From contig CATKZW010000024.1 of assembly GCA_949841465.1 (NCBI GenBank), forward strand, positions 1 to 46,856: a stretch of DNA of 46,856 nt, in the 5' to 3' direction. Below the pieces are notes generated by a model, which had not been told where the DNA came from, did not search any database, and saw only the letters and a list, made by a program, of their open reading frames with translations. The position numbers were made by a program, and so were the translations under genes. Position 1 is the first letter of the stretch. Each line of letters opens with the position of its first letter. This document shows positions 8,528-15,323 of the stretch, in pieces. Source of the DNA: an uncultured Oscillospiraceae bacterium (GTDB lineage Bacteria > Bacillota > Clostridia > Oscillospirales > Oscillospiraceae).

Positions 8528-9529
8528 ATGAGGGCCGCGCCCATGAAAGAGCGCCCGTCCTTCCCGCTGATGCGGCAGACGGACGTACAGAGTATTTACC
8601 ATATGCAGATGCCCCGCTGGCTGTTTTCAGACCCCCGATACGCCGGCATGAGCCTGGAAACCAAGGTGGTGTACACCTTTCTGCTCAACCGGTTCCAGCT
8701 CTCTCGCAGGAACGGCTGGGTGAACGACTTTGGCGAGGTATTCGTCATCTTCCCCCGGAAGGAGCTGGCCCGGGAGCTGCGGGTGTGCGAACAGCGGGTG
8801 ACGGCGGCCTTCCGCGCACTGAAGGCGCTGGATCTCATTTGGGAAAAGCGGTGTGGCCGGGGTGACGCCAACCAGATATATCTGGCCACGGTGATCCCCC
8901 AGGACGATCCGGACTATTCCAGCGCCCCGTTTGTAGAGCCTGATGACGAGGACGCAAGAACCGCCGATCCGGAGCTTCTTGGCGAGGCCGATTTTTTCCT
9001 GCCCACCCAAGAACCGCAGGATACGAGCGCCAAGAACCGCGAAACCCGCGCTTCTAAACCCGCGGAATCTGAGGTCCCAGAACCGCCGAATCCGCGGCCA
9101 AGTTATAAAGATATTAGTCATACTTACCCTAGTTATATTGAAGTCAGTCCGTCTGTCCCGCGCGGGAGCGGGCCGACTGACGATGAGCAGGAGCTCACGG
9201 GCATTTTAGACGCCTGTGAGCTTCACTGTTTCCCCCGCGAAACTGCCCGGGTGTTTGAAAACGCCATCGAGCGGCTTTTTTACGCGGACAGCTTCCGAGT
9301 GGGCAACGCCACTCTCCCCCAGAGCCGTGTACGGGCCAAACTGAAGCTGCTGGACTACACCGTGCTCCAGAACGCCGAGGCCAAGCTCCACGCCAACCTG
9401 GACAGGCCGGTGAAGAACTCCACCGCCTACACCATGGCCACGATCTTCAACTGCATTGCGGAGAGTGAAAGCGACCTGATGGTGGACCCGTACCTCAACG
9501 GCTTGCGATGTCCGCCGGGAGGGAGGTGA
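8528..9529 (+). CDS. RepA_N / DUF6017 replication initiator of an integrative element
   Basis: 333 residues. The N-terminal RepA_N winged-helix domain (about 20-125) is recognised by YHMQMPRWLF, GMSLETKVVYTFLLNRFQLS and FPRKELARELRVCEQRVTAAFRALK. A disordered linker rich in Pro, Arg and Glu follows (about 150-205). The C-terminal DUF6017 helix bundle (ELTGILDACELHC to TIFNCIAESESDLMVDPYLNG) completes the usual layout. Such proteins start replication of plasmids and of excised conjugative transposons. The ATG is preceded by GAAGGAGG. It overlaps or abuts the next gene, suggesting an operon of element maintenance genes running to 11.4 kb. Confidence 0.8.
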   Translation: MRAAPMKERPSFPLMRQTDVQSIYHMQMPRWLFSDPRYAGMSLETKVVYTFLLNRFQLSRRNGWVNDFGEVFVIFPRKELARELRVCEQRVTAAFRALKALDLIWEKRCGRGDANQIYLATVIPQDDPDYSSAPFVEPDDEDARTADPELLGEADFFLPTQEPQDTSAKNRETRASKPAESEVPEPPNPRPSYKDISHTYPSYIEVSPSVPRGSGPTDDEQELTGILDACELHCFPRETARVFENAIERLFYADSFRVGNATLPQSRVRAKLKLLDYTVLQNAEAKLHANLDRPVKNSTAYTMATIFNCIAESESDLMVDPYLNGLRCPPGGR

Positions 9530-9534
9530 CCGCC

Positions 9535-10065
9535 ATGCTTTTATCCGTTCAGCAGAAATTCATTTTGGCCGTGCTGAGAAAGCTGGGCTGTGTCCGCCGG
9601 AGGCAGCTTCATGCCCTGGTGCGGGGACGGTTCCAGCAGGGCGATTTTGAAATTCCCCAGCCCCGCATGGACGCCATGCTGCGGCAACTGCGCATGGGCA
9701 CCGCCGATGTGCGGCTGGATGACGAATTAGTCTGGCTCCACGGCTGTCAGCCGGACTACCGCCGCCTGGAGGCCATCGACGTGATGATTGAGCTCACCAG
9801 CGGGAAGCCGGGGGAAATCATCGGCAAAGTGGACCCTCCCCGGCTGCTGCGCTTTACCTTCGGCGGGGACGATCTGCGGCTGTTCGCTGTGGCTTCGCTG
9901 GATGTCTCGCCGCCGGAGGGGCTGGATGTGGTCCCCAAAGAACGCGTTGTCTGGATTTCGGACAGCGGCGCACCCCCTGACGGGCTGACCCTGCCGTCCA
10001 AGCACTTCTTCGCCGCCCGCCAGCTGGACGGCTCACATCGCTTCTATGGCTCCAACGGGCCATGA
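9535..10065 (+). CDS. DUF5697-like element protein
   Basis: 176 residues from the ATG at 9535, chosen over an upstream ATG (9508) because GGGAGGTG precedes it at proper spacing. The N-terminal segment (QQKFILAVLRKLGCVRRRQLHALV) looks like a winged-helix DNA-binding region. The rest (FTFGGDDLRLFAVAS, KERVVWISDSG) is a mixed alpha/beta domain of unknown function. I recognise the pattern as the DUF5697 group that accompanies RepA_N initiators in Firmicute integrative elements. No catalytic motif is evident. Start only 5 nt after the previous stop. Confidence 0.6.
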   Translation: MLLSVQQKFILAVLRKLGCVRRRQLHALVRGRFQQGDFEIPQPRMDAMLRQLRMGTADVRLDDELVWLHGCQPDYRRLEAIDVMIELTSGKPGEIIGKVDPPRLLRFTFGGDDLRLFAVASLDVSPPEGLDVVPKERVVWISDSGAPPDGLTLPSKHFFAARQLDGSHRFYGSNGP

Positions 10066-10095
10066 AGATATACCAACTTCAAGGAGGATTTTGCT

Positions 10096-11373
10096 ATGCC
10101 TAAGAAAAAAGCCGTACCCCAGGAGGACCTGGAACAGACCGCCGCTGACCTGCCGGAGCAGGCGGAGGCACCGACGGAGATGCCGCCCCAGGAGGAACCG
10201 CCGCTGGAGGCGGGCGTGTCCGATGATGGACCGCCCATGGAAGAGCAGGAACCTATGCCCGATTCGCCCGACAGCGCTCCCGATGCGCCGGTCGAGACTT
10301 TCGACAGCGCACCCGAAGTGATGGAGGTGGACATGGGTGAAGCTGCGGTCCCGCCTGAGGCTGCTCCCGAGGAAGACCCCGCTGATGGCCAGTCCGTGGG
10401 GGATCTGCCGTCTGCCGAGGAGCAGAATGTTGCGGAGGAACCCGCGCTGGTCCCTGACTCTGTTCCTGCTGGGGACACGCCGCCCATGACGGACCGCCAG
10501 AGCTTCTTTGCCCTGGATTTCCGCGAGCTGGACCGGGATCTCTCCCCAGAGGAACGCCAGGCGTGGAACTCCATCTATGCCTCTTTCCGTGGCCGCAGCG
10601 CCCTGTCCGGCAAAATCATCGGCGCGGACCCCCACTCCATGAACGTGCGCAGCAGGGAGGCCGGCCGGGTGGAGCGGCGGACCATGTACTGCGTGGTGGT
10701 GCTGGTCTACCGGGTGCCGGTGTACATCCCCGCCACCGAGATGTGGATGGGCGAGGCCCGCCCGGACTATGTGCTCCAGAACATGATGGGGGCCACTATT
10801 GATTTCATCATCACCAAGGTGGACCGCGAGGGCGGCTACGCCATCGCCTCCCGGCGGCAGGCCGCTCGCACCCAGCGCTACTTCTTTGCCCACCGGCCCG
10901 ACCTGTGCCGGGCAGGGTCCCGGGTGACGTGCCGGATGTTGTCCGTGGGACCCCGGCGATGCCTGGTGGAGTGCTATGGCCACGATGTGGACCTTACCCA
11001 GAGGGAGCTGAGCTATACCGCCATCCCCGACCTGCGGGAGAAGTACCACCCCGGCGACGAGCTGGACTGCGTGGTGAAGGAGTACAACGCCGCCAGCCGG
11101 GAGCTTCAGATCTCGGTGAAGGAGACGGAGTCCAACCCCTTCGAGGGCGCGGAGCTGCGCCACCCGGTGGGCAGCCGGCGTTACGCGGTGATCGCCGGGA
11201 AGTACGGAGGCGGTGTGTTCTGCAACCTGCCCGACGGGACCCTGTGTATGTGCAACTACTCCTATCAGCACGAGGACTCCGATTTCCAGGTGGGTGATCA
11301 CGTCATGCTGGTGGTTCACCGGTTTGAGCGGGAAAAGCGGCAGATGTATGGCAAAATCTTGAGCAAGTGGTGA
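10096..11373 (+). CDS. S1-domain RNA-binding protein of an integrative element
   Basis: 425 residues. The first 130 or so are disordered and very acidic, rich in Pro, Glu and Asp. The remainder holds two or three S1-like OB folds: ALSGKIIGADPHS to IITKVDREGGYAIASRRQA, then RAGSRVTCRMLSV, and HPGDELDCVVKEYNAASRELQISVKET. The last is a clear S1 motif of the kind found in ribosomal protein S1. It probably binds RNA or single-stranded DNA, but its role in the element is unknown. An AAGGAGG site precedes the ATG. It ends the co-directional repA, DUF5697, S1 operon and is closed by a strong terminator. Confidence 0.6.
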   Translation: MPKKKAVPQEDLEQTAADLPEQAEAPTEMPPQEEPPLEAGVSDDGPPMEEQEPMPDSPDSAPDAPVETFDSAPEVMEVDMGEAAVPPEAAPEEDPADGQSVGDLPSAEEQNVAEEPALVPDSVPAGDTPPMTDRQSFFALDFRELDRDLSPEERQAWNSIYASFRGRSALSGKIIGADPHSMNVRSREAGRVERRTMYCVVVLVYRVPVYIPATEMWMGEARPDYVLQNMMGATIDFIITKVDREGGYAIASRRQAARTQRYFFAHRPDLCRAGSRVTCRMLSVGPRRCLVECYGHDVDLTQRELSYTAIPDLREKYHPGDELDCVVKEYNAASRELQISVKETESNPFEGAELRHPVGSRRYAVIAGKYGGGVFCNLPDGTLCMCNYSYQHEDSDFQVGDHVMLVVHRFEREKRQMYGKILSKW

Positions 11374-11380
11374 CAAAAGG

Positions 11381-11409
11381 GCCCCCTGCATCGGACTGGT
11401 GCAGGGGGC
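11381..11409. terminator. Bidirectional terminator between convergent genes
   Basis: A perfect 10-bp stem (GCCCCCTGCA with TGCAGGGGGC) and 9-nt loop is followed on plus by GATTCTATTTATT. It lies between the S1-domain gene (plus) and the NYN gene (minus). Confidence 0.75.
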
Positions 11410-11420
11410 GATTCTATTTA

Positions 11421-12413
11421 TTACAGTTCTTCAACCTGATCCCATTTTACGTGCAAGACATTGAGGAGCAGCGTGTAATTCCGCCGGCTGCGCTCTGGCA
11501 CTGTATAAACCAGGCCCTCGTCCATCATAAGTCTAAGTTCCGCCTCAACGGCATCCTCTGGTAAGGCATACCGGTCTGCCACCATGCGGACTGTGGTCCG
11601 GAATGTAGGCGATTTGGTGTGGGTTTCCGCATAGTGCAGGTTTTTCAGGATTGCGCTGCGGCACTCCTCATAGGGCTCGTCGGAGAAGGGAATCCGAACG
11701 CACCAGTCGGAGATAGCCTCCAGCTGGCTGCTGATCGCGTTGTCGACACCATATACACCTACAACCTTGCCGCAGAAGTTGTGCAGATAGGAGGCAACGC
11801 TGCAAAAATCACTGTCGCCAGTGAATAGGACGATTTGCTCAATTTCGGGCGAGGAGATGACTTTTTGGTAGATGTTATCCAACATGATAAAGTCGGTAAA
11901 ATTTTCCTTTGCGTGAGGCCCAATGTCTTTCGTTTCAACAATGTGGTTGGAAAAACGGCGAATTTGATTCAACTCATCCCTCATAGCGCCGTCATCCGAG
12001 AAATTTCCGAAAAAAGCAACATCCAGCAGGCGGCCACGGGTGCGAAGATCATCAAACCACGTCTGCACGTTCGGCCTGCGGTTATGTATTTTCCGAAGCG
12101 CCACATACCAATGCTCGAAGTCCACAAACGCCACGGTTTTCAGCCCTTCCGGCTGTTTGGGTTCCCGTTCAAGCAGCGTTCCATCCAAAGCGATGCCCAG
12201 CTTTGAAAACGCTTCCTGAATTGCCACATAGTGCTTTTTCCCCAGGTTGCGGACGCGGAGCAGCCGATGGTTCCGCTCCAATTCAATGATTTCCCCTACG
12301 GTTTTGATACGGGCGCTTCTCAGTATGGTCAAAACCTCTGCTTCCAGCCCCAACTGCTCCACTGGACGGCCAGCCAGCGCCTCCAGAAAGTCCCTTTCTT
12401 CTTTGCTGTTCAT
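11421..12413 (-). CDS. NYN-domain (LabA/DUF88-like) nuclease with N-terminal alpha-CTD-like HhH domain
   Basis: 330 residues. Residues about 14-80 (GRPVEQLGLEAEVLTILRS, then LLRVRNLGKKHYVAIQE) closely match the helix-hairpin-helix fold of the RNA polymerase alpha C-terminal domain. Residues about 92-235 are a PIN-like NYN domain with conserved acidic positions in VAFVDFEHW, FTDFIMLD and VLFTGDSDFCSVASYL, as in LabA/Limkain-type RNases. The C-terminal 70 residues (TVRMVADRYALPEDAVEAEL) resemble a winged helix. Activity is probably metal-dependent RNA cleavage; the HhH part could bind nucleic acid. It has its own promoter and AAGGAG site, and it lies alone and inverted within the element, as cargo genes often do. 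Function not known. Confidence 0.75.
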   Translation of the reverse strand: MNSKEERDFLEALAGRPVEQLGLEAEVLTILRSARIKTVGEIIELERNHRLLRVRNLGKKHYVAIQEAFSKLGIALDGTLLEREPKQPEGLKTVAFVDFEHWYVALRKIHNRRPNVQTWFDDLRTRGRLLDVAFFGNFSDDGAMRDELNQIRRFSNHIVETKDIGPHAKENFTDFIMLDNIYQKVISSPEIEQIVLFTGDSDFCSVASYLHNFCGKVVGVYGVDNAISSQLEAISDWCVRIPFSDEPYEECRSAILKNLHYAETHTKSPTFRTTVRMVADRYALPEDAVEAELRLMMDEGLVYTVPERSRRNYTLLLNVLHVKWDQVEEL

Positions 12414-12436
12414 GCGACCACTCCTTGCTGACTGCT

Positions 12437-12465
12437 ATCTTATCGCGTGTTTTTTCCCGTGTCAA
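12437..12465 (-). promoter_or_regulatory. Promoter of the NYN gene
   Basis: On the minus strand, TTGACA (12460-12465) and TAAGAT (12437-12442) are 17 bp apart, about 25 nt before the ATG. Confidence 0.7.
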
Positions 12466-12560
12466 GCCTGTTTACGGCAATTCGACACAGTTCGACCAAG
12501 ATTGACACGAAATTGGCGCATTTCAATATATTTTGAGCAAAAATATCATGTTTTCACTAA

Positions 12561-12589
12561 TTGACAAGAGATTATCTGCCCGATATAAT
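12561..12589 (+). promoter_or_regulatory. Full-consensus promoter
   Basis: TTGACA (12561-12566), a 17-bp spacer and TATAAT (12584-12589) form a perfect consensus, about 30 nt upstream of the ATG at 12621. Expected to be strong unless repressed. Confidence 0.8.
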
Positions 12590-12620
12590 AAACATAATTT
12601 TTCATCAGGGAGCTGTTGTC

Positions 12621-13265
12621 ATGGAAGATCAAGGAACAAGCTGCATTGAACTCGACGATCAGACAGAATATGCGCTGGGAAAGGATGAAATACTGTCTCA
12701 TGTCAATTCCATGTGCGAGATGACACAAACAAGAAAACTCCGCTGGACACTGCGCGCCTATGATTACCCCCATCTTTTCATAAGTAATCCTTTTGTACAA
12801 GACATTGAGGCTGATGTCAGCCATCGCTTTTTGGTAGAGGGAAATGCCCAGGGCCGTAGGTTCTCCTATGCCATTCGGGAAGTTATCAAACTCCCTTCCG
12901 GTTTATGCGATGTTGAGATTGAAGAGAAGGTTCCTGATACGGGATATGTGATGTGCTTGTCGTTTGAGCGTGACTACGAATATCTGGTTTCTCAAAAGCA
13001 GGTGCTGGAGCGATACGGTACTCATCCCGCTGTCGTTTTTTCTAAGCTGGTGATGGGGCAGATTAAGACTATGGACTTTAGAGGTGCCATCCGCATTGAT
13101 GAAAAGGATCGAAAGTTTTCCTTTGAGCCGATTCCGTCCGAATTTACTGGTTTGACATTGCTTCGCAAAGCGCAGGAAATGTATGACCGCTGTGACGCTT
13201 GGATGTTCCACAACCTCGTTTTCAGCAATGATTTTCGGGAAGGCTTGGGCTTAGAGGATACCTGA
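12621..13265 (+). CDS. Unrecognised 214-residue protein
   Basis: I do not recognise a family. The ATG at 12621 follows CAGGGAG at 8-nt spacing; an earlier TTG in the same frame at 12561 is the promoter -35 box and is rejected as a start. The protein is soluble, with no signal peptide or membrane segment. It is of mixed alpha/beta character, with aromatic stretches (LRWTLRAYDYPHLFISNPF, YVMCLSFERDYEYLV) and a C-terminal helical part (TLLRKAQEMYDRCDAWMF). GC content is lower than in the neighbouring element genes, suggesting separate acquisition. It has its own full-consensus promoter. Divergent from the NYN gene, so the two could form a cargo unit. Confidence 0.6.
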   Translation: MEDQGTSCIELDDQTEYALGKDEILSHVNSMCEMTQTRKLRWTLRAYDYPHLFISNPFVQDIEADVSHRFLVEGNAQGRRFSYAIREVIKLPSGLCDVEIEEKVPDTGYVMCLSFERDYEYLVSQKQVLERYGTHPAVVFSKLVMGQIKTMDFRGAIRIDEKDRKFSFEPIPSEFTGLTLLRKAQEMYDRCDAWMFHNLVFSNDFREGLGLEDT

Positions 13266-13350
13266 GAACCGCAAAGACTGCGGGCACATAACGATAGTTA
13301 TAAAAACGCTCCCTCGCCGACAATCCAAGTTCCAGTGCTCCGCCTGCTCT

Positions 13351-13379
13351 TGCCTGCCTCTGTGCCATATGTTACAATA
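13351..13379 (+). promoter_or_regulatory. Promoter of the 13402 gene
   Basis: TTGCCT (13351-13356), a 17-bp spacer and TACAAT (13374-13379). GGGAGG and the GTG start follow. Confidence 0.6.
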
Positions 13380-13401
13380 GTATCGGCGGGAGGTGATGGC
13401 C

Positions 13402-13794
13402 GTGCCGGAAAAGAAGCTGACCAAATCGGAGCGTCGAGCGGAGCGGCTCCGGAAGGGGCGGCAGTGGGTAACTGCCTATAAAGGCAGCAATATTGTCCGC
13501 GATTACAGTGAGCGGTTCAAAGTAGATGCTCTTTGCGCGATGGATGATCTAGGCAAGATCGGAGCACCGGACCCGGAAAAGCTTGCCGTCATGAAGCAGG
13601 CCGAGATACAGCGCCGGGAGAAAAGGAAGCAGGATCGTGAGAAACGAAGACTTCAGGAGTTCTACGACAGTTTTCCAGCATCCGACAACCGCTTTTACTG
13701 CATAATAGGTTATACTTCTGGCGGAGCACCCTATGGCGTAACCTGGGAAGAGATGGGGTTTGCCCCGTGGGAAACCCCAGATGAATTTAAGTAA
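13402..13794 (+). CDS. Unrecognised 130-residue basic, charged protein
   Basis: A hypothetical protein starting at GTG 13402, 8 nt after GGGAGG; the ATG at 13396 is too close to that site. The N-terminus (KKLTKSERRAERLRKGRQW) and the middle (QAEIQRREKRKQDREKRRLQEF) are strongly basic, probably helical or coiled-coil. The C-terminal 45 residues (FYCIIGYTSGGAPYGVTWEEMG) are hydrophobic and aromatic, with a pattern seen in short element-encoded proteins of unknown role. It has a promoter of its own and shares a strong bidirectional terminator with the XRE gene. No function assigned. Confidence 0.55.
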   Translation: MPEKKLTKSERRAERLRKGRQWVTAYKGSNIVRDYSERFKVDALCAMDDLGKIGAPDPEKLAVMKQAEIQRREKRKQDREKRRLQEFYDSFPASDNRFYCIIGYTSGGAPYGVTWEEMGFAPWETPDEFK

Positions 13795-13800
13795 ACATAC

Positions 13801-13843
13801 AAAATTTGCCCTGCGCTTCATATTGGAGCGCAGGGCAAATTTT
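13801..13843. terminator. Bidirectional terminator with 17-bp perfect stem
   Basis: AAAATTTGCCCTGCGCT pairs fully with AGCGCAGGGCAAATTTT across a 9-nt loop, with A/T runs on both sides. It serves the convergent 13402 gene (plus) and the XRE regulator (minus), whose stop codon abuts it. Confidence 0.85.
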
Positions 13844-14085
13844 TATTGTATTTCCTGTTCTAAACCGTGGAACAATTCAGAATGGAAGAACTCCTCCAGC
13901 GAGATGTTCAACCCATCACAAAGTTTCTTTACTGTGGAAACTGTGGCACTGTTATTGCGTCCACTGACAATATTGTTGACAGTAGATTGTGTAACTCCGC
14001 TTATGGTGGCAAGCTTATTGACCGACAGATTTCTTTCATCACATAGTTGCAAAATCCGTTCTTTGACAGCGATTCCTACAGTCAT
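13843..14085 (-). CDS. XRE-family HTH transcriptional regulator (Cro/C1 type)
   Basis: 80 residues, almost entirely one HTH_3 domain. Helices 2 and 3 are visible as SVNKLATISGVTQSTVNNIVSGR, followed by TVSTVKKLCDGLNISLEEFF. The start at 14085 is chosen because GGAAGGGATG precedes it; an upstream ATG (14127) has no such site. Probably a small repressor acting on its own divergent intergenic region, where an 18-bp perfect palindrome (14136-14174) is the obvious candidate operator. It may control the gene at 14194 and perhaps element functions. Confidence 0.8.
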   Translation of the reverse strand: MTVGIAVKERILQLCDERNLSVNKLATISGVTQSTVNNIVSGRNNSATVSTVKKLCDGLNISLEEFFHSELFHGLEQEIQ

Positions 14086-14135
14086 CGGAGCATCCCTTCC
14101 TTTAGGGAAAATGATAGCGAACTGCACCTTGATAT

Positions 14136-14174
14136 GTTACCCCTTTTGAGTTAAAATAACTCAAAAGGGGTAAC
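14136..14174. promoter_or_regulatory. 18-bp perfect inverted repeat, candidate operator
   Basis: GTTACCCCTTTTGAGTTA, a 3-nt AAA centre, then the exact reverse complement. It lies between the divergent XRE gene and the 14194 gene. There is no T-run, so it is not a standard terminator. Most simply the binding site of the adjacent regulator; as RNA it would form a very stable hairpin 20 nt before the 14194 start. Confidence 0.6.
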
Positions 14175-14193
14175 AAACGAACGAGAGAAAGAG

Positions 14194-15069
14194 ATGACTG
14201 TAATGGACGGAGAGCTGATAACACTTTTGCGCTATGAACTGGGCGATGTCATAGACTGGGAAGAGTTGTGCCCCGGTGTATACTCCCTCGGCATCCGGCT
14301 GAACCCGGACAGCGAGTATTCCTGCAGCGAATTTTATCTGGTCCTGGACGACGCGCCCATCTCCCGGGAGGCCCGCGCCCTGGGCAGGCCGCTCCAGGGC
14401 ACATCCGCGCTCCTGTACCCTATCGACCCACCTGACGAGGGGGCATGGACGGCCATCATGTATGAGCTATGCAAAAACCAGTTTGCCCATGGCATTCCGG
14501 CCGTCGAAAGCTGGACGCTGACCGACGCGGCCATGGAGGGAATGGAGTTATGTCCCGCCTACTTTGGGACCTTCCCCGTGCCGCCCCGCACACCCTGGGG
14601 CTGGACCCTACGTCACAAGGCGTTGGATAACGGGGTGTACTGGATGGAAACAGACCAGTATGTAGAAGTGCTGGCAGTTTGCCATCCGATATGGACCAGC
14701 GAGTTCTCCGATGGGGTTATACGGATTGGAAAGAAATTGGCCTATGGCAGTTCTGCCGATGACGAGGAACTAAACTATCTATTCTTTAATAGGAAAACAA
14801 GCTGTACCGCCGTTTTTGAACTGCTGAAGGTGCGCCCCGAATGGCTTACCACCGGCCTGATCCGTAAAGTGGAACTAATGAACGCAATCTGGCAGAACGC
14901 CCCCGCTTATGCCGCGGCATACAACACCGGGGAGCAGGCGGGGTTGCACGATGGTCTGGGTATCCTGCTCCAAATGCTGGGTGAGGACAGCGATCCGCAA
15001 GGCGTCATAGAGCATATGATTTCACTGAATCCCAGCGCCGGGACTGATTTCATCGGCTTTTGGAAGTAG
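14194..15069 (+). CDS. Unrecognised 291-residue protein
   Basis: No family recognised. The start could be ATG 14194 or 14203; no strong ribosome binding site distinguishes them. The protein is soluble and acidic. The N-terminal part (GELITLLRYELGDVIDWEEL, YSLGIRLNPDSEYSCSEFYLVLDD) reads as a globular alpha/beta domain. The middle has conserved-looking aromatic segments (TPWGWTLRHKALDNGVYWMET), and the end is helical (EHMISLNPSAGTDFIGFWK). Composition (high GC) matches the element backbone. It lies between the XRE regulator's palindrome and the helicase, and is probably transcribed from the divergent region. Confidence 0.5.
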   Translation: MTVMDGELITLLRYELGDVIDWEELCPGVYSLGIRLNPDSEYSCSEFYLVLDDAPISREARALGRPLQGTSALLYPIDPPDEGAWTAIMYELCKNQFAHGIPAVESWTLTDAAMEGMELCPAYFGTFPVPPRTPWGWTLRHKALDNGVYWMETDQYVEVLAVCHPIWTSEFSDGVIRIGKKLAYGSSADDEELNYLFFNRKTSCTAVFELLKVRPEWLTTGLIRKVELMNAIWQNAPAYAAAYNTGEQAGLHDGLGILLQMLGEDSDPQGVIEHMISLNPSAGTDFIGFWK

Positions 15070-15137
15070 CGCCGCCATGGTGGAACCTCTCCACCTATTC
15101 GCCCGGCTGCCGTCATGGTACAATGGACCTGTATTCC

Positions 15138-15167
15138 AGGGCGGAGCAAGTTAGGGCGGAGTAAGTT
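15138..15167 (+). repeat. Two tandem 15-bp repeats
   Basis: AGGGCGGAGCAAGTT followed directly by AGGGCGGAGTAAGTT, one difference. Non-coding gap between the 14194 gene and the helicase; a possible protein-binding site. Confidence 0.5.
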
Positions 15168-15250
15168 AGGGAGGACTGGCGATGAAAGGGGGCGTATTAT
15201 GCCCTCCGCCGGACTGAAAACGGCCTGGAACAACAAAATACTGACCATGA

Positions 15251-15291
15251 AGACTGTGAGTTGCCCCGCGGGGTGGTCACAGTCTTTTTTT
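15251..15291 (+). terminator. Rho-independent terminator or attenuator before the helicase
   Basis: AGACTGTGA and TCACAGTCT enclose a smaller CCCCGCGGGG stem and are followed by a run of seven T. It ends 30 nt before the helicase start, so it could close the preceding transcript or attenuate the helicase. Confidence 0.7.
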
Positions 15292-15323
15292 GCGTCCAGA
15301 AACGGAAAGGAGTACGCGAATGA

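Noticed and set aside
12561-12620. N-terminal extension of the 12621 protein from a TTG at 12561
   Set aside because: That TTG is the -35 box of a perfect TTGACA-17-TATAAT promoter; the ATG at 12621 has a proper ribosome binding site.
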